DNA of 49,262 nt from Coprovicinus avistercoris (GCA_018714895.1 DVMQ01000013.1:1-49262), one strand, 5' to 3'. Shown: positions 8,399 to 17,001, counted from the first letter of the stretch. Notes: a model not told the origin generated them from the sequence alone. Numbers and translations: made by a program.

Positions 8399-8980
8399 AT
8401 GAGCGAAGCAAAGTATCACGAGCACTATATGTGGAGCTTGCATGCTGATAAGAGCAAGGTATTTGGCGTGCTCAATCTACCTGTGGAAGGTGAAGACTTC
8501 AGACAGGGATTTGAGTTTCCAGTTGTAGTGTGTGGCCATGATATCCATGCTGATAATACGCAGCTTAAAGTTGTTACAGATACGTTAGCTTCTTCCCGTA
8601 TTGTCAGTTATGCAATTGATTTACGCGGTGGCGGAGACAGTGTAAAAAGCGATCAGATGGCTGATGGCAGTGAAGCTACGGTCAAAACTGCTGCAGATGA
8701 CCTTGCTTGCGCAGCTGATCTCATGCTGAGTGAACCTTTCTGCGACAAAGCGGAATTATTCCTTTGCGGGTGCGGTCTTTCTGCTGAAGCAGCTCTCACG
8801 GAAGCTAATCGCAATCAAGCAAAGTATCGTGGCGTTATTGTGCTAGATGCTCCGGAACAAACATCTCACGCTCCTGAAGGTATGGCAGTGCTCCACGCGA
8901 GTTTACGTGATTCTCAGATTTCTGAGAAAGTTCGAGATTTTGTTAACGACGTTATTCGAAACCGCTGGAAGCAAGCGTAA
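8399..8980 (+). CDS. Alpha/beta-hydrolase-like protein lacking the nucleophile
   Basis: A 193-residue protein with the outline of an alpha/beta hydrolase: VVVCGHDIHADN (oxyanion-loop region, 42-53), YAIDLRGGGDS (71-81, matching the usual D-x-R-G-x-G-x-S), and a nucleophile-elbow segment FLCGCGLSAEAAL at 121-133. In the usual G-x-S-x-G elbow the serine position is Gly126 here. The chain is also short, with no cap and no clear catalytic His, so it is probably not a classical esterase. ATG 8399 has AGAGGAG before it. It lies between the NdpA-like gene and fumC (11 bases to fumC), so co-transcription is likely. It may be a binding or scaffold protein; no function can be assigned. Confidence 0.8.
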   Translation: MSEAKYHEHYMWSLHADKSKVFGVLNLPVEGEDFRQGFEFPVVVCGHDIHADNTQLKVVTDTLASSRIVSYAIDLRGGGDSVKSDQMADGSEATVKTAADDLACAADLMLSEPFCDKAELFLCGCGLSAEAALTEANRNQAKYRGVIVLDAPEQTSHAPEGMAVLHASLRDSQISEKVRDFVNDVIRNRWKQA

Positions 8981-8991
8981 AGGAGATAAAG

Positions 8992-10383
8992 GTGCAGCAG
9001 AGTCGTTTTGTACAAGACAGCGATATTCGTATTGAGCATGATTCTATGGGCGAAGTACAGGTGCCTGCAAAAGCACTCTGGGGAGCACAGACGCAGCGTT
9101 CTTATGAAAATTTCCCCATCGGGTCTGAGACTATGCCACCTGAAATCATCCAGGCTTTTGCCATTCTCAAAAAGGCTGCTGCACGAGCAAATTGTCAACT
9201 TGGATGTATTACTTCCGAGCAGGCATCGGCTATTGAACAAGCTTGTGACGATATTCTCGCCGGTGTATACAATGATCAATTCCCACTAAAAGTGTGGCAA
9301 ACAGGCTCTGGTACCCAAACCAATATGAATGTAAATGAAGTGATTGCTCATATTGGTAATCGTGCCCTAGGCAAAGAATTATTACATCCCAACGATACGG
9401 TTAATCGCTCTCAGTCTTCAAACGATACGTTTCCTACGGCTCTGCACATTGCAGCCGCATGTATGGTGAGCGATCAGCTTATACCTGCACTTGCACATTT
9501 TGTGACAACCTTGCATACAATTGAGAAGAAAAATGAAGGCATCATAAAGAGTGGCCGCACGCATTTACAAGATGCTGTACCTATAGCTTTTTCTCAAGAA
9601 ATAGCTGGTTGGCGCGGTCTTGTTGAAAACGCAATAGCAGAGCTTGAAGCTGCTATGCCAAATGTTATGCGCTTAGCTTTAGGAGGTACTGCGGTAGGAA
9701 CAGGCCTCAATGCTCCGAAAGGGTTTGCCGAGGCGGCTGCCCGGGAGGTAGCAGAGCTTACCGGTAAAGCATTTTGCTCTGATCCTAATAAATTTGCTGC
9801 ACTCACCGGGAAAGATGCTCTCGTTTTTGCTCATGGAGCTGTAAAAGCTGCTGCGGCAAACATGATGAAAATCGCAAATGATATTCGCTGGCTTGCATCA
9901 GGCCCCCGTCTTGGTTTAGGTGAAATTACTATTCCAGCTAATGAGCCTGGCAGTTCAATAATGCCGGGAAAGGTAAATCCTACTCAGTGCGAAGCGGTAA
10001 CCATGGTGTCTGTTCAGGTAATGGGCAATGATGTCGCTATTGGTTTTGCTGCAAGCCAAGGAAACTTTGAGCTCAATGTCTTTATGCCGGTTATTGCATA
10101 TAACTTCTGTCAATCAGTTCGTTTGCTGACCGATGTTGTGAAGTCATTTGAAGATCGTTGTGTCAAAGGCATTGAAGCAAACCGTTCACGCATGAAAGAC
10201 AACCTCAACAACTCACTCATGCTCGTTACGTGTTTAAATCCCTATATTGGCTATGAGCACACTGCAGAAGTTGCTAAACGTGCATACGCTCACAATGAAA
10301 GCCTTCGTGAAGCTTGCGTGGCGCTTGGATATCTTTCTGCAGAGCAATTTGATGAGATCTTTACGCCAGAGGAGATGGTCTAA
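8992..10383 (+). CDS. fumC: Fumarate hydratase, class II
   Basis: A 463-residue member of the fumarase/aspartase superfamily converting fumarate and malate. Visible landmarks are the N-terminal DSMGEVQVPAKALWGAQTQRS, TGSGTQTNMNVNEV, the substrate-site SGRTHLQDAVP, and the catalytic loop GSSIMPGKVNPTQ. Length and motifs favour oxygen-stable class II fumarase over aspartase, although aspartase cannot be fully excluded. The start is GTG 8992, with AAAGGAGATAAAG in front. Its TAA overlaps the ATG of the malic enzyme gene (TAATG), so the two are translationally coupled. Together they interconvert pyruvate, malate and fumarate, and pckA at the other end of the window would complete a C4 branch. Confidence 0.94.
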   Translation: MQQSRFVQDSDIRIEHDSMGEVQVPAKALWGAQTQRSYENFPIGSETMPPEIIQAFAILKKAAARANCQLGCITSEQASAIEQACDDILAGVYNDQFPLKVWQTGSGTQTNMNVNEVIAHIGNRALGKELLHPNDTVNRSQSSNDTFPTALHIAAACMVSDQLIPALAHFVTTLHTIEKKNEGIIKSGRTHLQDAVPIAFSQEIAGWRGLVENAIAELEAAMPNVMRLALGGTAVGTGLNAPKGFAEAAAREVAELTGKAFCSDPNKFAALTGKDALVFAHGAVKAAAANMMKIANDIRWLASGPRLGLGEITIPANEPGSSIMPGKVNPTQCEAVTMVSVQVMGNDVAIGFAASQGNFELNVFMPVIAYNFCQSVRLLTDVVKSFEDRCVKGIEANRSRMKDNLNNSLMLVTCLNPYIGYEHTAEVAKRAYAHNESLREACVALGYLSAEQFDEIFTPEEMV

Positions 10384-11534
10384 TGGACAACACAAGTGCA
10401 AGGAGCATGGAGCTTCATGAGCAGCTCCATGGCAAGATTGAAGTTATTTCTCGTGCTGAGGCAGAAACTGCCGATGATCTTGCCATTCTATATACCCCTG
10501 GCGTCGCAGAGCCCTGCCGCGCTATTCAGCGGGACTATAAACGTTCTTGGGATCTTACACGTCGCGGTAATCTTGTTGCAGTCATTACCGATGGAACTGC
10601 AGTTTTGGGCCTTGGAGACATTGGCCCTGCTGCTGGAATGCCTGTCATGGAGGGAAAATGCCTTCTCTTCAAAGAGTTTGGTGATGTAGATGCATTTCCA
10701 CTTTGTGTTGACACGCATGATGTAGATGAATTTGTTCGGACGGTCTATCTCATCTCAAAGAGTTTTGGTGGTATCAATCTTGAAGATATTGCTGCACCTC
10801 GTTGCTTTGAGATTGAGAAGCGCTTGCGTGAGCTTTGTGATATTCCGGTCTTTCATGACGACCAGCATGGAACAGCTATTGTCACTGCAGCAGGGCTTAT
10901 CAATGCAGCAAAACTAACTGGTCGTGAAATGGGTTCCATGCGCATTGTTATGTCAGGCGCAGGAGCAGCGGGTCTCGCAATTGCAACACTTCTGACGCAC
11001 ATGGGTTTTGGCGATGTGGTGGTATGCGACCGTAAGGGCGCTATTGTTGAAGGTCGTGAAGGTCTCAACCCGTATAAAGAGCAAGTGGCAAAAATAACCA
11101 ACCGTGAGCATCGCACAGGAACTCTTGCCGACGTCATGAAAGGTGCCGATGTCTTTTTGGGCGTCTCTCAACCGGGGCTAGTAACCCGTGAGATGGTTGC
11201 ATCAATGGCCGATGATCCCATCATCTTTGCTATGGCAAATCCAACACCTGAAATTATGCCTGATGAGGCTCGTGCTGGAGGTGCTGCAGTAATTGCAACT
11301 GGCCGTTCAGATTTTCCGAATCAAATCAATAACGTGCTTGTCTTCCCGGGCATCTTTAAGGGTGCTCTGGCAGCACGAGCCGGACAAATTACAGAAGATA
11401 TGGAAATTGCGGCAGCACAGGCAATTGCAAGCTTGGTAACGGATGACGAGTTAAGTGCCGATTACATTATTCCTTCGGCGCTCGATAAGACGGTTGCACA
11501 AGTTGTGGCTGATGCGGTAAGCAAGCGTGCATAA
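10383..11534 (+). CDS. NAD(P)-dependent malic enzyme (short form)
   Basis: The 383-residue product decarboxylates malate to pyruvate with reduction of NAD(P), or runs in reverse. The short prokaryotic form is shown by ILYTPGVAEPCRAI near the start, TDGTAVLGLGDIGPAAGMPVMEGK, the metal-site FHDDQHGTAIV, the dinucleotide fold MSGAGAAGLAIA, and ANPTPEIMPDEA. It lacks the C-terminal phosphotransacetylase domain of MaeB-type fusions. Its ATG overlaps the last base of the fumarase stop codon. Whether it prefers NAD or NADP is not settled by what I can see. Confidence 0.93.
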   Translation: MDNTSARSMELHEQLHGKIEVISRAEAETADDLAILYTPGVAEPCRAIQRDYKRSWDLTRRGNLVAVITDGTAVLGLGDIGPAAGMPVMEGKCLLFKEFGDVDAFPLCVDTHDVDEFVRTVYLISKSFGGINLEDIAAPRCFEIEKRLRELCDIPVFHDDQHGTAIVTAAGLINAAKLTGREMGSMRIVMSGAGAAGLAIATLLTHMGFGDVVVCDRKGAIVEGREGLNPYKEQVAKITNREHRTGTLADVMKGADVFLGVSQPGLVTREMVASMADDPIIFAMANPTPEIMPDEARAGGAAVIATGRSDFPNQINNVLVFPGIFKGALAARAGQITEDMEIAAAQAIASLVTDDELSADYIIPSALDKTVAQVVADAVSKRA

Positions 11535-11547
11535 AGTTGAGGGAAAG

Positions 11548-11586
11548 ATGCCTCAGAGAGCGGTTTGTATTTCAAAAGTAGACTGA
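11548..11586 (+). CDS. Possible 12-residue leader peptide upstream of serC
   Basis: GAGGG stands four bases before an ATG that opens MPQRAVCISKVD and stops at TGA. The left arm of the long hairpin 11557-11615 lies inside codons 4-8, so a translating ribosome would open that hairpin, the geometry of translation-controlled attenuation. It has only one Ser codon, one Cys codon and no run of a single amino acid, and so could be chance. Too short for codon statistics. Confidence 0.25.
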   Translation: MPQRAVCISKVD

Positions 11587-11662
11587 GATTAACCTGTGGG
11601 ATACAAACCAGCTCTTCAATAGGACTAATATCGCATGCAATGGTGTGCACCCGCGCGCCATA

Positions 11663-11680
11663 CGCGATTGGCCAATCGCG
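11663..11680. promoter_or_regulatory. 18-base perfect palindrome before serC
   Basis: CGCGATTGGCCAATCGCG is its own reverse complement. As DNA it could be an operator for a dimeric regulator; as RNA it folds into seven pairs with a GGCC loop ending 11 bases before the serC Shine-Dalgarno. A perfect palindrome of this length is unlikely by chance in so short a gap. Confidence 0.55.
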
Positions 11681-11705
11681 TCCGCACGAACAAGGAGGCA
11701 GGACG

Positions 11706-12791
11706 ATGCCAAGGGTTTATAACTTCTCCGCTGGTCCAGCTGTCCTTCCAGAGGAAGTTCTCAGGAAGGCGGCAGACGAGATGATGGATTTCCACGGCTG
11801 TGGTATGTCCGTCATGGAGATGAGTCACCGATCGTCCGTTTTTCGTGGCATTATTGAGCAGGCAGAAGCAGATCTGCGCGAGCTTTTGAACATTCCCGAG
11901 AATTACGATGTTATCTTTGTTCAGGGTGGCGATTCACTCCTGTTTGCATCAGTTTTTATGAATCTCGCTCGCAATGGCAAAGCGGATTATATTCTTACAG
12001 GAAACTGGGCTAAGAAAGCATTTAAAGAAGCTCAGATTCTCGGCGATGCAGCAGAAATTGCAAGTTCTGCAGATAAGAACTTTAGCTACATTCCTGATTG
12101 TTCAGATCTGCCTATTCGTGAAGATACAAGTTACGTCTATATATGTGAGAACAACACGATTTACGGAACTAAGTATCCCGAGCTCCCCAATACGAAGGGC
12201 CATACACTCGTAGCGGATCAGAGTTCTATGTTTCTTTCTGAGCCGGTTGACGTTACACGCTATGGACTTATCCATGCTGGCGTGCAGAAAAACGTCGGTC
12301 CTGCCGGCGTGCAGATTGTGATTGTTCGCCATGATTTAGTGCCTGAGGATCTGCCTGGCGTACCCACGATGTTGCGCTTCAAGACGCAAATTGATGCAAA
12401 CTCGCTGTATAACACCCCCAACTGCTGGGGCATTTATGTGTGCGGTTTGGTATTCAAGTGGCTCAAAGAGCGTGGAGGCCTTGATCAGATGCGTGCAGTA
12501 AATGAGCATAAGGCTTCACTGCTTTATAACTTCCTTGATGAGTCTGAGCTCTTCTCATCGACCGTAGTACCACGCGATCGTTCACTCATGAACGTGCCGT
12601 TTGTTACCGGCGACAAGGAACTCGATGCAAAGTTTGTTGCCGAAGCTGAGCAAGCCGGCCTTGTAAACCTTAAGGGTCATCGTACGGTTGGCGGTATGCG
12701 TGCATCCATCTACAACGCTATGCCAGTTGCTGGCGTAGAAGCACTCGTTTCGTTTATGAAAAAGTTTGAGCTCGAGAATGGGCGCGCTTAG
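11706..12791 (+). CDS. serC: Phosphoserine aminotransferase
   Basis: A 361-residue PLP enzyme of the class V fold that converts 3-phosphohydroxypyruvate and glutamate to phosphoserine. The start MPRVYNFSAGPAVLPEEVL is diagnostic, MSHRSSVFRGII follows, and the PLP-binding lysine lies in HAGVQKNVGPAG. The C-terminal GHRTVGGMRASIYNAMP is the usual phosphate-binding end. The frame is open for another 47 codons upstream, but ATG 11706 has AAGGAGG seven bases before it and gives the family's normal start. serA follows after 20 bases. No serB gene is visible; one of the HAD or histidine phosphatases in the window might serve, but that is speculation. Confidence 0.96.
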   Translation: MPRVYNFSAGPAVLPEEVLRKAADEMMDFHGCGMSVMEMSHRSSVFRGIIEQAEADLRELLNIPENYDVIFVQGGDSLLFASVFMNLARNGKADYILTGNWAKKAFKEAQILGDAAEIASSADKNFSYIPDCSDLPIREDTSYVYICENNTIYGTKYPELPNTKGHTLVADQSSMFLSEPVDVTRYGLIHAGVQKNVGPAGVQIVIVRHDLVPEDLPGVPTMLRFKTQIDANSLYNTPNCWGIYVCGLVFKWLKERGGLDQMRAVNEHKASLLYNFLDESELFSSTVVPRDRSLMNVPFVTGDKELDAKFVAEAEQAGLVNLKGHRTVGGMRASIYNAMPVAGVEALVSFMKKFELENGRA

Positions 12792-12811
12792 TGCACCTGG
12801 GAAGGACTGAT

Positions 12812-13987
12812 ATGTTTAAGGTCCATTGCATGAATAACATATCCAAGGTTGGTACTAATCGCCTTGGAGATCGATACGAGTTCACCAGCGAACTTGCAGA
12901 TGCAAACGCAATCCTTGTGCGTAGCGCTCGTCTGCATGATATTGAGCTACCGAAAGAATTGCTTGCCATTGCACGCGCAGGTGCCGGTGTAAATAATATC
13001 CCGCTGGATCGCTGTGCTGAGTCGGGAATTGTGGTGTTTAACACTCCTGGAGCAAATGCAAATGCGGTAAAGGAGCTCGTGCTTTGCGGAATGCTGCTTG
13101 CTTGTCGAGATATTATTGGCGGTATCGATTGGGTGCGTGCTAATTCTGACGATCCTGAAGTTGGCAAGAAGGCAGAAAAGGCAAAGAAGCAGTTCGCTGG
13201 TTGTGAGCTTGCTGGAAAGACATTGGGTGTTATCGGCTTAGGTGCTATTGGAGCTGCCGTTGCCAATGCAGCTCTTTCATTGGGTATGCGTGTTCTGGGT
13301 TATGATCCATATCTTTCTATCAATGCGGCATGGAGTCTGGACCGGAATATTAAGCATGTTACCGATGTAAACGAGCTCTATAGCAATGCTGATTTTATAA
13401 CGATACATGTGCCTGCAACCGCCGATACTAAAGGCATGATTGGTGCTGATGAAATTGCACTCATGAAACGCGGTGCGGTGGTGCTTAATTTGGCACGCGA
13501 TGTTCTTGTTGATGAGCAGGCAATGGCAGAGGCCTTAGATGATGGGCATATTGCGCGCTATGTCACAGACTTTGCTAATCCAGCTTCAACGAATATGCGC
13601 AATGCGATTGTGACTCCACACCTCGGCGCTTCCACAGGAGAGGCAGAGGATAATTGCGCCATTATGGCAGTAAACGAGCTCAAAGATTATCTTGAGAACG
13701 GCAATATTGTTCACTCAGTAAACTTTGGTGCAGTCGATCTTGGACCCATTGCAGCCGATGGTCGCATTGCTGTATTTCACCATAACGCCCAAGGTATGCT
13801 CGGTAAGATTACGCAATGTGTTGCCGACTCTGATCTCAACATTGAAAATATGTCCAATAAGAGCCGTGGCGCTTATGCATATACGCTTATTGAGGTTTCT
13901 GGTACTCCTGAGGCTGCCGACACGGTTGTCGAGAAGGTGGCGCAGCTTCCTGATGTTATGCGTGTACGAACTATTGCCCGGGCATAG
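12812..13987 (+). CDS. serA: D-3-phosphoglycerate dehydrogenase (short ACT-containing form)
   Basis: The 391-residue product oxidises 3-phosphoglycerate to 3-phosphohydroxypyruvate, the first step of serine synthesis. The catalytic Arg lies in ARAGAGVNNIPL, the NAD-binding loop is GVIGLGAIGAAVANAA, and the catalytic His is in TPHLGAST. The C-terminal 70 residues (VFHHNAQGMLGKITQCVADSDLNIENM) form an ACT domain, the usual place for serine feedback. The type is shorter than the 520-residue mycobacterial enzyme because it lacks the intervening domain. ATG 12812 is chosen over the upstream GTG 12791 because GGGAAGGA sits at correct spacing. A strong terminator follows the stop. Confidence 0.95.
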   Translation: MFKVHCMNNISKVGTNRLGDRYEFTSELADANAILVRSARLHDIELPKELLAIARAGAGVNNIPLDRCAESGIVVFNTPGANANAVKELVLCGMLLACRDIIGGIDWVRANSDDPEVGKKAEKAKKQFAGCELAGKTLGVIGLGAIGAAVANAALSLGMRVLGYDPYLSINAAWSLDRNIKHVTDVNELYSNADFITIHVPATADTKGMIGADEIALMKRGAVVLNLARDVLVDEQAMAEALDDGHIARYVTDFANPASTNMRNAIVTPHLGASTGEAEDNCAIMAVNELKDYLENGNIVHSVNFGAVDLGPIAADGRIAVFHHNAQGMLGKITQCVADSDLNIENMSNKSRGAYAYTLIEVSGTPEAADTVVEKVAQLPDVMRVRTIARA

Positions 13988-14012
13988 AAGCCTCTAGAAG
14001 TTCGCTTAACAG

Positions 14013-14050
14013 AGAAACCCCTCTCACTCGTAAGGCTGAGAGGGGTTTCT
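14013..14050. terminator. Terminator between convergent serA and GNAT genes
   Basis: AGAAACCCCTCTCA at 14013-14026 pairs perfectly with TGAGAGGGGTTTCT at 14037-14050. It sits between two genes that end toward each other. A short T tract (TTTCTT) follows on plus, and the stem's own AT end serves on minus, so it probably works in both directions. Confidence 0.8.
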
Positions 14051-14076
14051 TGTAAAGCTCACCTTTAAACCGACCT

Positions 14077-14568
14077 TTATAAAATTTGTTCCATTCCAAT
14101 GCGGTATGGAGTAAGACCGCGCGCTTCATAAAATGCTTGAGCTGAAGGATTGCAGCTCCAAACATTAAGCGTAACGTTATAGAAGCCCTGTTCACGAGCA
14201 AAATTGATCACATAGTTATAAAGAGCCGTCCCAACACCACTTCCGCGTAAATCTTCATCCACACAGAGGTCGTCTATATAGAGCGTGCGAATATCAGTGC
14301 GAATATTATCGCCAATAATTTGCTGATAAACACAGAAGGCGTAGCCCATAATCTCGCCTTCAGCACCATTATTATCTACAGCAACAAAAATAGGCCGCGT
14401 GTCATCAGCAAGTATGTCTAGCAACTCGGAATCGGTGTATTTACGACCAAGATTAAACAGGTCCGGTCTTCCCTCATGATGGACTGCGTTTACCTGAGAT
14501 AAAAGCTTGTCAATGCCAGGAAGATCCTCTGGAATAGCTCGACGAATGTTCATAGTTTGAGGATTCAT
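14077..14568 (-). CDS. GNAT-family N-acetyltransferase
   Basis: A 163-residue single-domain protein. The acetyl-CoA pyrophosphate loop RGSGVGTAL is at 108-116 inside a typical motif A (LYIDDLCVDEDLRGSGVG), and the C-terminal NVTLNVWSCNPSAQAFYEARGL is the usual motif B. The substrate may be an amine or a protein N-terminus; nothing in the sequence or neighbourhood decides it. AAAGGAG precedes the ATG. It starts 16 bases beyond the ior operon terminator hairpin and so probably has its own weak promoter or relies on readthrough. Confidence 0.9.
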   Translation of the reverse strand: MNPQTMNIRRAIPEDLPGIDKLLSQVNAVHHEGRPDLFNLGRKYTDSELLDILADDTRPIFVAVDNNGAEGEIMGYAFCVYQQIIGDNIRTDIRTLYIDDLCVDEDLRGSGVGTALYNYVINFAREQGFYNVTLNVWSCNPSAQAFYEARGLTPYRIGMEQIL

Positions 14569-14583
14569 ATCGGATCTCCTTTA

Positions 14584-14618
14584 AGAAAAAAGCGGATAAG
14601 ATCCGTGCTTATCCGCTT
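14584..14618 (-). terminator. Intrinsic terminator of the ior operon
   Basis: AAGCGGATAAG at 14590-14600 and CTTATCCGCTT at 14608-14618 form an eleven-pair hairpin with a seven-base loop. On the minus strand it is followed by TTTTTTCTT. It lies 21 bases after the iorB stop. Confidence 0.85.
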
Positions 14619-14638
14619 AAGAATGTATGTAAAACAGC

Positions 14639-15223
14639 TTAGGCTTGTGCTGCCTTGCGGCCTGCATGGAATGCTGCCAAGTTTGCCTCGATGGTTTTAG
14701 GTGGAACGCGACGTTTGATTGCATCTTCCCAGACGTCTAGAGGGAAGGGCAAAGCAGTGGAGAGAGCGCCAACAAGCACAACATTCGTTGAGCGAGGCGA
14801 ACCGAGATCACGGGCAATTTTGCCAGCATTGATAAGGGTGGCATTCATTGCTTCGAGTCGTTTCTCAACATTTTCGGGCATTGAGAATGAGCCGATGTTT
14901 ACAGAAACTGGAGTGATCTGCTCGTCGTTAACAAATAGTCTGCCACCTTCTGCGAGGTAGTGATGAGCTCGTAGTGCCTCTACAGCTTCAAATGCCACAA
15001 TCACATCGGCCATTCCTGGATCACATACCATGGTAGAGACATGTTCGCCCATACGAATGACGGTTGAAACAGAACCACCTCGCTGTGACATGCCGTGGAT
15101 TTCGGAGACTTTAACGTCGAGACCAGATTCAGTTGCTGCCATTGCAAGCAGATTACCCGCAAGAATGGTTCCTTGTCCGCCCACGCCTACCAAGAGGATG
15201 GTACGAGTAGAGGAATCGGTCAT
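14639..15223 (-). CDS. iorB: Indolepyruvate ferredoxin oxidoreductase, beta subunit
   Basis: A 194-residue subunit of the 2-oxoacid:ferredoxin oxidoreductase gamma-domain type. It opens with ILLVGVGGQGTILAGNLLA, the standard glycine-rich start, and has EIHGMSQRGGSVSTVIRMG, both typical of IorB. With IorA it oxidises aryl pyruvates such as indolepyruvate and phenylpyruvate, with CoA and ferredoxin. It follows iorA by two bases and is last in the operon before a strong terminator. Length is normal for the family. Confidence 0.95.
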   Translation of the reverse strand: MTDSSTRTILLVGVGGQGTILAGNLLAMAATESGLDVKVSEIHGMSQRGGSVSTVIRMGEHVSTMVCDPGMADVIVAFEAVEALRAHHYLAEGGRLFVNDEQITPVSVNIGSFSMPENVEKRLEAMNATLINAGKIARDLGSPRSTNVVLVGALSTALPFPLDVWEDAIKRRVPPKTIEANLAAFHAGRKAAQA

Positions 15224-15225
15224 GA

Positions 15226-17001
15226 TTACTCACCGTCCTTCTGAATGCAGCCAAATGGGCATGATTGAATACACTGGTCGCAGCCTACGCACATGGTCGG
15301 ATCAATGGTTGCGTGTCCTTCCGCATCGCGTCCGAGGGCGGGGCATCCAATTTGGATACATACGCCGCAGGCACGACAATCGTGAATGGTCGGAGGCTTT
15401 TCAGTAGAGCGATCAATGAGACGACAAGGCGCCTTAAATACGATGACACTCAGGCGTTCTGGATGGCTTGTGGCTTCTTTGAGGGCAGACCGTACGGCTT
15501 CGAGATCCTGTGCATCCACGGTAGCAACATCAGAGATGCCCATCGCGCGGCAAAGAGCTTCCAGGTTAAGAGCGACCCCAGAGGGATTGTCCAGTGCGCT
15601 TTTACCGCGTGTGGAATCGCTCAGTGTTACGCCATTAACGGGATTGCCTTGTGTACCAGTCATAGCAGTGGTGCGGTTGTCCAAGATGCAAAGGGTACCT
15701 GTTCCACCGTTATAGACCGTTCCAAGCAGGCTTGTTATGCCTGAATGAGCAAAGGTTGAATCGCCAATTACTCCCACAACAGGACGGCCCTCGCGTTCAG
15801 GTGTGCCGGCAAGCTCCATGCCATGAGCCATGGAGAGTGAAGCACCCATATCAATAACGGCGTGCTCAGCACCATAAGGAGCGACAGCACCAAGGGTATA
15901 GCAGCCAATGTCGCCCATAACGATGGCCTTCATGCGACGTAGCTCACAGAAGACCAGACGATGGGGGCAGCCAGGGCAAAATGCAGGTGGGCGAGGGGGC
16001 AAATCCTGCTCAACGGGAGCAGAAGGAAGCGCTTCTTCTCCAAAGGCAGAGCGAATAACAGAGGGTTTAAGTTCGCCGCCTCGGGGGAGAGGATGTGCTG
16101 GAGGCTCGGAAAGTTTAACGCCCATGGCGCGTACCCGAAGGGCGAGATACTCGCTAGCTTCCTCAACGACATAACACGTATCAACTTTTTGAGCAAAAGC
16201 GCGAATGCGCTCGGGCGGTAAGGGCCAGGTCAGTCCAAGCTTTAAGGTAGAGGCCTGGGGAAGTGCTTCGCGGACATGTTGATAGACAGCGCCAGCACAG
16301 ATAATACCAACGGAGGTATCGCGCATCTCTTCTTGGTTGAGATCGGTTGTCTCGGCAAACTCAATGAGCTTATCAGTGCGCTCATCTGCAACTGAACGGC
16401 GTGTAACTGCATTGGCGGGCATCATGACATACTTTTTGATGTCATTTTCGAAAGCGCGAGGATCAGCTGCATGGCGGACACCTTCGCATCGTGTAACTGT
16501 ACGCGTGTGAGCAATACGCATAGTCTCATGAAGCATTACGGGTACATCGAAGCGCTCAGAAAGATCGAATGACTGACGTGCAAGTTCATATGCTTCCTGA
16601 GAATCGGAAGGCTCCAAGCAAGGAATGCGAGCAAAATCAGCGTAGAAACGAGAGTCCTGCTCATTTTGAGAGGAATAGCAGGAGGGGTCGTCGGCAGCGA
16701 GAATAACAAGGCCTCCATTTACGCCTGTATTACAGACCGACATAAGTGGATCGGCGGCAACATTAACGCCAACATGTTTCATAGTTACAAGAGCGCGTAC
16801 GCCACCTATGGCGGCGCCTATGCCAACTTCAAGGGCAACCTTTTCATTTGGTGCCCATTCACAATGCACTTCATTGTGATGAACAAGTGCTTCAAGCGTT
16901 TCGGTAGATGGCGTACCTGGATATCCCACTCCAATAGAACACCCAGCTTCCCATACGCCTTCCGCTATGGCTTCGTTGCCGGAAAGCAGCTCCATATCCA
17001 C
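15226..17001 (-). CDS. iorA: Indolepyruvate ferredoxin oxidoreductase, alpha subunit
   Basis: A 591-residue thiamine-diphosphate enzyme. The N-terminal pyrimidine-binding domain opens with LSGNEAIAEGVWEAG and GYPGTPSTE. The ThDP-Mg site is the GD...N type: GVIGDSTFAHSGITSLL followed by LDNRTTAMTG. FCPGCPHR near 340 is typical of the family. The C-terminus has ferredoxin-like cysteines: CRACGVCIQIGCP, then CVGCDQCIQSCPFGC. The start is GTG 17001, with GGAGG seven bases before it; ATG 16995 is the alternative. Aromatic amino acids would be transaminated elsewhere, oxidised here to aryl-acetyl-CoA, and the electrons given to ferredoxin. The acyl-CoA ligase gene precedes it by 33 bases. Confidence 0.95.
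   Translation of the reverse strand: MDMELLSGNEAIAEGVWEAGCSIGVGYPGTPSTETLEALVHHNEVHCEWAPNEKVALEVGIGAAIGGVRALVTMKHVGVNVAADPLMSVCNTGVNGGLVILAADDPSCYSSQNEQDSRFYADFARIPCLEPSDSQEAYELARQSFDLSERFDVPVMLHETMRIAHTRTVTRCEGVRHAADPRAFENDIKKYVMMPANAVTRRSVADERTDKLIEFAETTDLNQEEMRDTSVGIICAGAVYQHVREALPQASTLKLGLTWPLPPERIRAFAQKVDTCYVVEEASEYLALRVRAMGVKLSEPPAHPLPRGGELKPSVIRSAFGEEALPSAPVEQDLPPRPPAFCPGCPHRLVFCELRRMKAIVMGDIGCYTLGAVAPYGAEHAVIDMGASLSMAHGMELAGTPEREGRPVVGVIGDSTFAHSGITSLLGTVYNGGTGTLCILDNRTTAMTGTQGNPVNGVTLSDSTRGKSALDNPSGVALNLEALCRAMGISDVATVDAQDLEAVRSALKEATSHPERLSVIVFKAPCRLIDRSTEKPPTIHDCRACGVCIQIGCPALGRDAEGHATIDPTMCVGCDQCIQSCPFGCIQKDGE

Larger units (their letters stand above)
11535..11705 (+). promoter_or_regulatory. 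Structured leader of the serC-serA operon
   Basis: Three hairpins stand in a row between the malic enzyme stop and the serC ribosome binding site. The first pairs 11557-11571 with 11600-11615, five plus ten pairs with one bulged A and one G-U. The second pairs ATGGTG at 11640-11645 with CGCCAT at 11656-11661. The third is the perfect palindrome at 11663-11680. The serC ribosome binding site AAGGAGG follows at 11692-11698. No U-run terminator is present, so control of translation or binding by a protein is more likely than attenuation at a terminator. The segment resembles none of the riboswitches I know well. Confidence 0.5.

Noticed and set aside
11640..11661. Possible T-box core (TGGTGTGCACCCGCG) in the serC leader
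   Set aside because: It does not keep the T-box core AGGGTGGTACCGCG, and there is no specifier stem or competing terminator.
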